Source: Pedobacter sp. MR2016-24
GTDB lineage: Bacteria > Bacteroidota > Bacteroidia > Sphingobacteriales > Sphingobacteriaceae
Direction of reading: 5' to 3'
Assembly: GCF_026239655.1 (NCBI RefSeq)
Contig: NZ_JAPIVO010000004.1
Span: 372,001 to 436,000, forward strand
Length of the DNA stretch: 64,000 nt
Within the stretch, counting starts at the first letter, position 1; every line of letters begins with the position of its first letter. This document shows, piece after piece, positions 63,301 through 64,000 of the stretch. The notes beneath the pieces are model-generated. The model did no database searches, was not told the DNA's origin, and saw nothing but the letters and a program-made list of their open reading frames with translations. Position numbers and translations under genes: made by a program.

Positions 63301-64000
63301 TTAGATTTTAAATAAACCGATTCTTTTTTCTATTTTCTTCACACATTTAGTAGCTTCTTCCAGGATCTCTTCATTCGTAATGCTTTTATCATTATTCAAA
63401 GCGTTTAACATAGAAATTGTTAAACAGGCGATAATTCCATTATTGCTGTGTATACCTACGGGAACAGAGATATCAGTTACACCTGCGGCCAGATCACTGT
63501 CTTTGAGATAGACACCGTTTAACCTGATTTCTTCCAATGATGTGACAAACTCTTCCTGCCATTCTTTGGGGTGCTTTTTAAAGATCACATTTGCTTTCAG
63601 CGTTCTTTTGCGTTCCGCTTCATTCATGTACGCCAGTAACACTTTTCCCGATGCGGTTAATGGTAAAGGGAAGAGGTTACCTTCTTCAATGGAAAGGGCA
63701 ATCGGACCAGGACTTTTTGCATGGATAATCACCATGACCTGGTTCATGTATAAAATACTCAAATGGCAGGATTGACGTACATTATTGGCCAGCTCTTCCA
63801 GGGGATACTGCGCAGCCTTACGTAATTCATCAATAGGAGAGTGGCGGTGAGAAAGGTAAAATAGTTTTAAAGACAAACGGTATTTACCAGAAACCTCATC
63901 CCTCAAAATATAACCGCGGCTTTCCAGGCTCATCAGCATCCTGTAAATCTCATTTGGCGTTTTTTCAATGCCAGTAGCAATTTCAGTCTGTGAAAGGGGA
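63301..64000 (-). CDS. IclR family transcriptional regulator (start beyond window)
   Basis: About 233 codons are visible, and the frame remains open at the right edge, so the true start lies outside. The edge sequence contains the winged-helix DNA-binding motif (LSQTEIATGIEKTPNEIYRM, then LESRGYILRD). The C-terminal effector domain follows, with PGPIALSIEEGNLFPLPLTASGKVLLAY and GVTDISVPVGIHSNNGIIACL. IclR proteins often respond to aromatic or sugar acids and control uptake and catabolism genes. Its convergent position next to the symporter, dehydrogenase and rhamnosidase makes a role in this pathway possible, though it may control genes beyond the window. The apparent ATG at 63939 lies within the domain and is not the start. 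Confidence 0.85.
   Translation of the reverse strand, partial: PLSQTEIATGIEKTPNEIYRMLMSLESRGYILRDEVSGKYRLSLKLFYLSHRHSPIDELRKAAQYPLEELANNVRQSCHLSILYMNQVMVIIHAKSPGPIALSIEEGNLFPLPLTASGKVLLAYMNEAERKRTLKANVIFKKHPKEWQEEFVTSLEEIRLNGVYLKDSDLAAGVTDISVPVGIHSNNGIIACLTISMLNALNNDKSITNEEILEEATKCVKKIEKRIGLFKI

Noticed and set aside
1..64000. Defence system, CRISPR array, mobile element or secondary-metabolite cluster
   Set aside because: No repeat array, transposase, integrase, nuclease or biosynthetic gene was seen; the novelty here is in glycan degradation.

Overview
The window looks like the chromosome of a Bacteroidota soil or plant-litter bacterium of the Sphingobacteriaceae, most likely Pedobacter or a close relative. 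This is inferred from the SusC/SusD pair, moderate-to-low GC, AT-rich intergenic spacers, the lack of Shine-Dalgarno-like sequences before most genes, and the density of secreted carbohydrate-active enzymes. No tRNA, rRNA, CRISPR array, insertion sequence or phage gene was seen.

Positions 1-14207 are ordinary chromosome. They hold the end of a TIGR02757/DUF2400 gene, a DUF1905/YdeI protein, a polyprenol-phosphate mannosyltransferase-like GT2, two tandem POT peptide transporters, a secreted hypothetical protein coupled to an acetyl-CoA acetyltransferase, an ECF sigma factor without a linked anti-sigma gene, an LD-carboxypeptidase, an M1 metallopeptidase, a possible decayed reading frame, a membrane protein and a TPR lipoprotein-like or secreted protein.

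Positions 14538-63243 form one large pectin-targeting polysaccharide utilisation locus (PUL) in three forward transcription units. Unit 1 (14538-26761) encodes an alpha-glucuronidase/galacturonidase-like hydrolase, an (alpha/alpha)6 MGH1-like hydrolase, a GH28, a GH95 carrying an inserted domain, and a GH2 with a malectin-like domain. An AraC-type regulator (26934-27803) lies on the opposite strand. Unit 2 (28030-33906) encodes a DUF3826 protein, SusC and SusD, and ends in a good intrinsic terminator. Unit 3 (34285-63243) is a nearly gapless run of 16 genes: two PL1 lyases, a DUF6298 bidomain protein, a GH140 apiosidase, a GH43-like protein, a large beta-propeller protein, a sialate O-acetylesterase-like SGNH esterase, a GH2, a GH78, a GH33-like propeller, an STN-alpha/beta-hydrolase fusion, a Tat-signal TIM-barrel protein, a GH141 fused to mutarotase-like domains, a Gfo/Idh/MocA oxidoreductase, a sodium:solute symporter and a second GH78. 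An IclR-type regulator, cut by the window edge, converges on its end.

The enzyme set (apiosidase GH140, fucosidase-type GH141, GH95, two GH78, two GH2, candidate GH138/GH142/GH143/GH33/CE19 members, PL1 and GH28) fits depolymerisation of rhamnogalacturonan II, the most complex pectin, and its homogalacturonan backbone. SusCD would import oligosaccharides, periplasmic exo-enzymes would trim the side chains, and the symporter plus cytoplasmic dehydrogenase would take up and oxidise a released sugar. A recurring ATATTTGGTTA-like motif in front of all three PUL units and the araC gene is a candidate operator.
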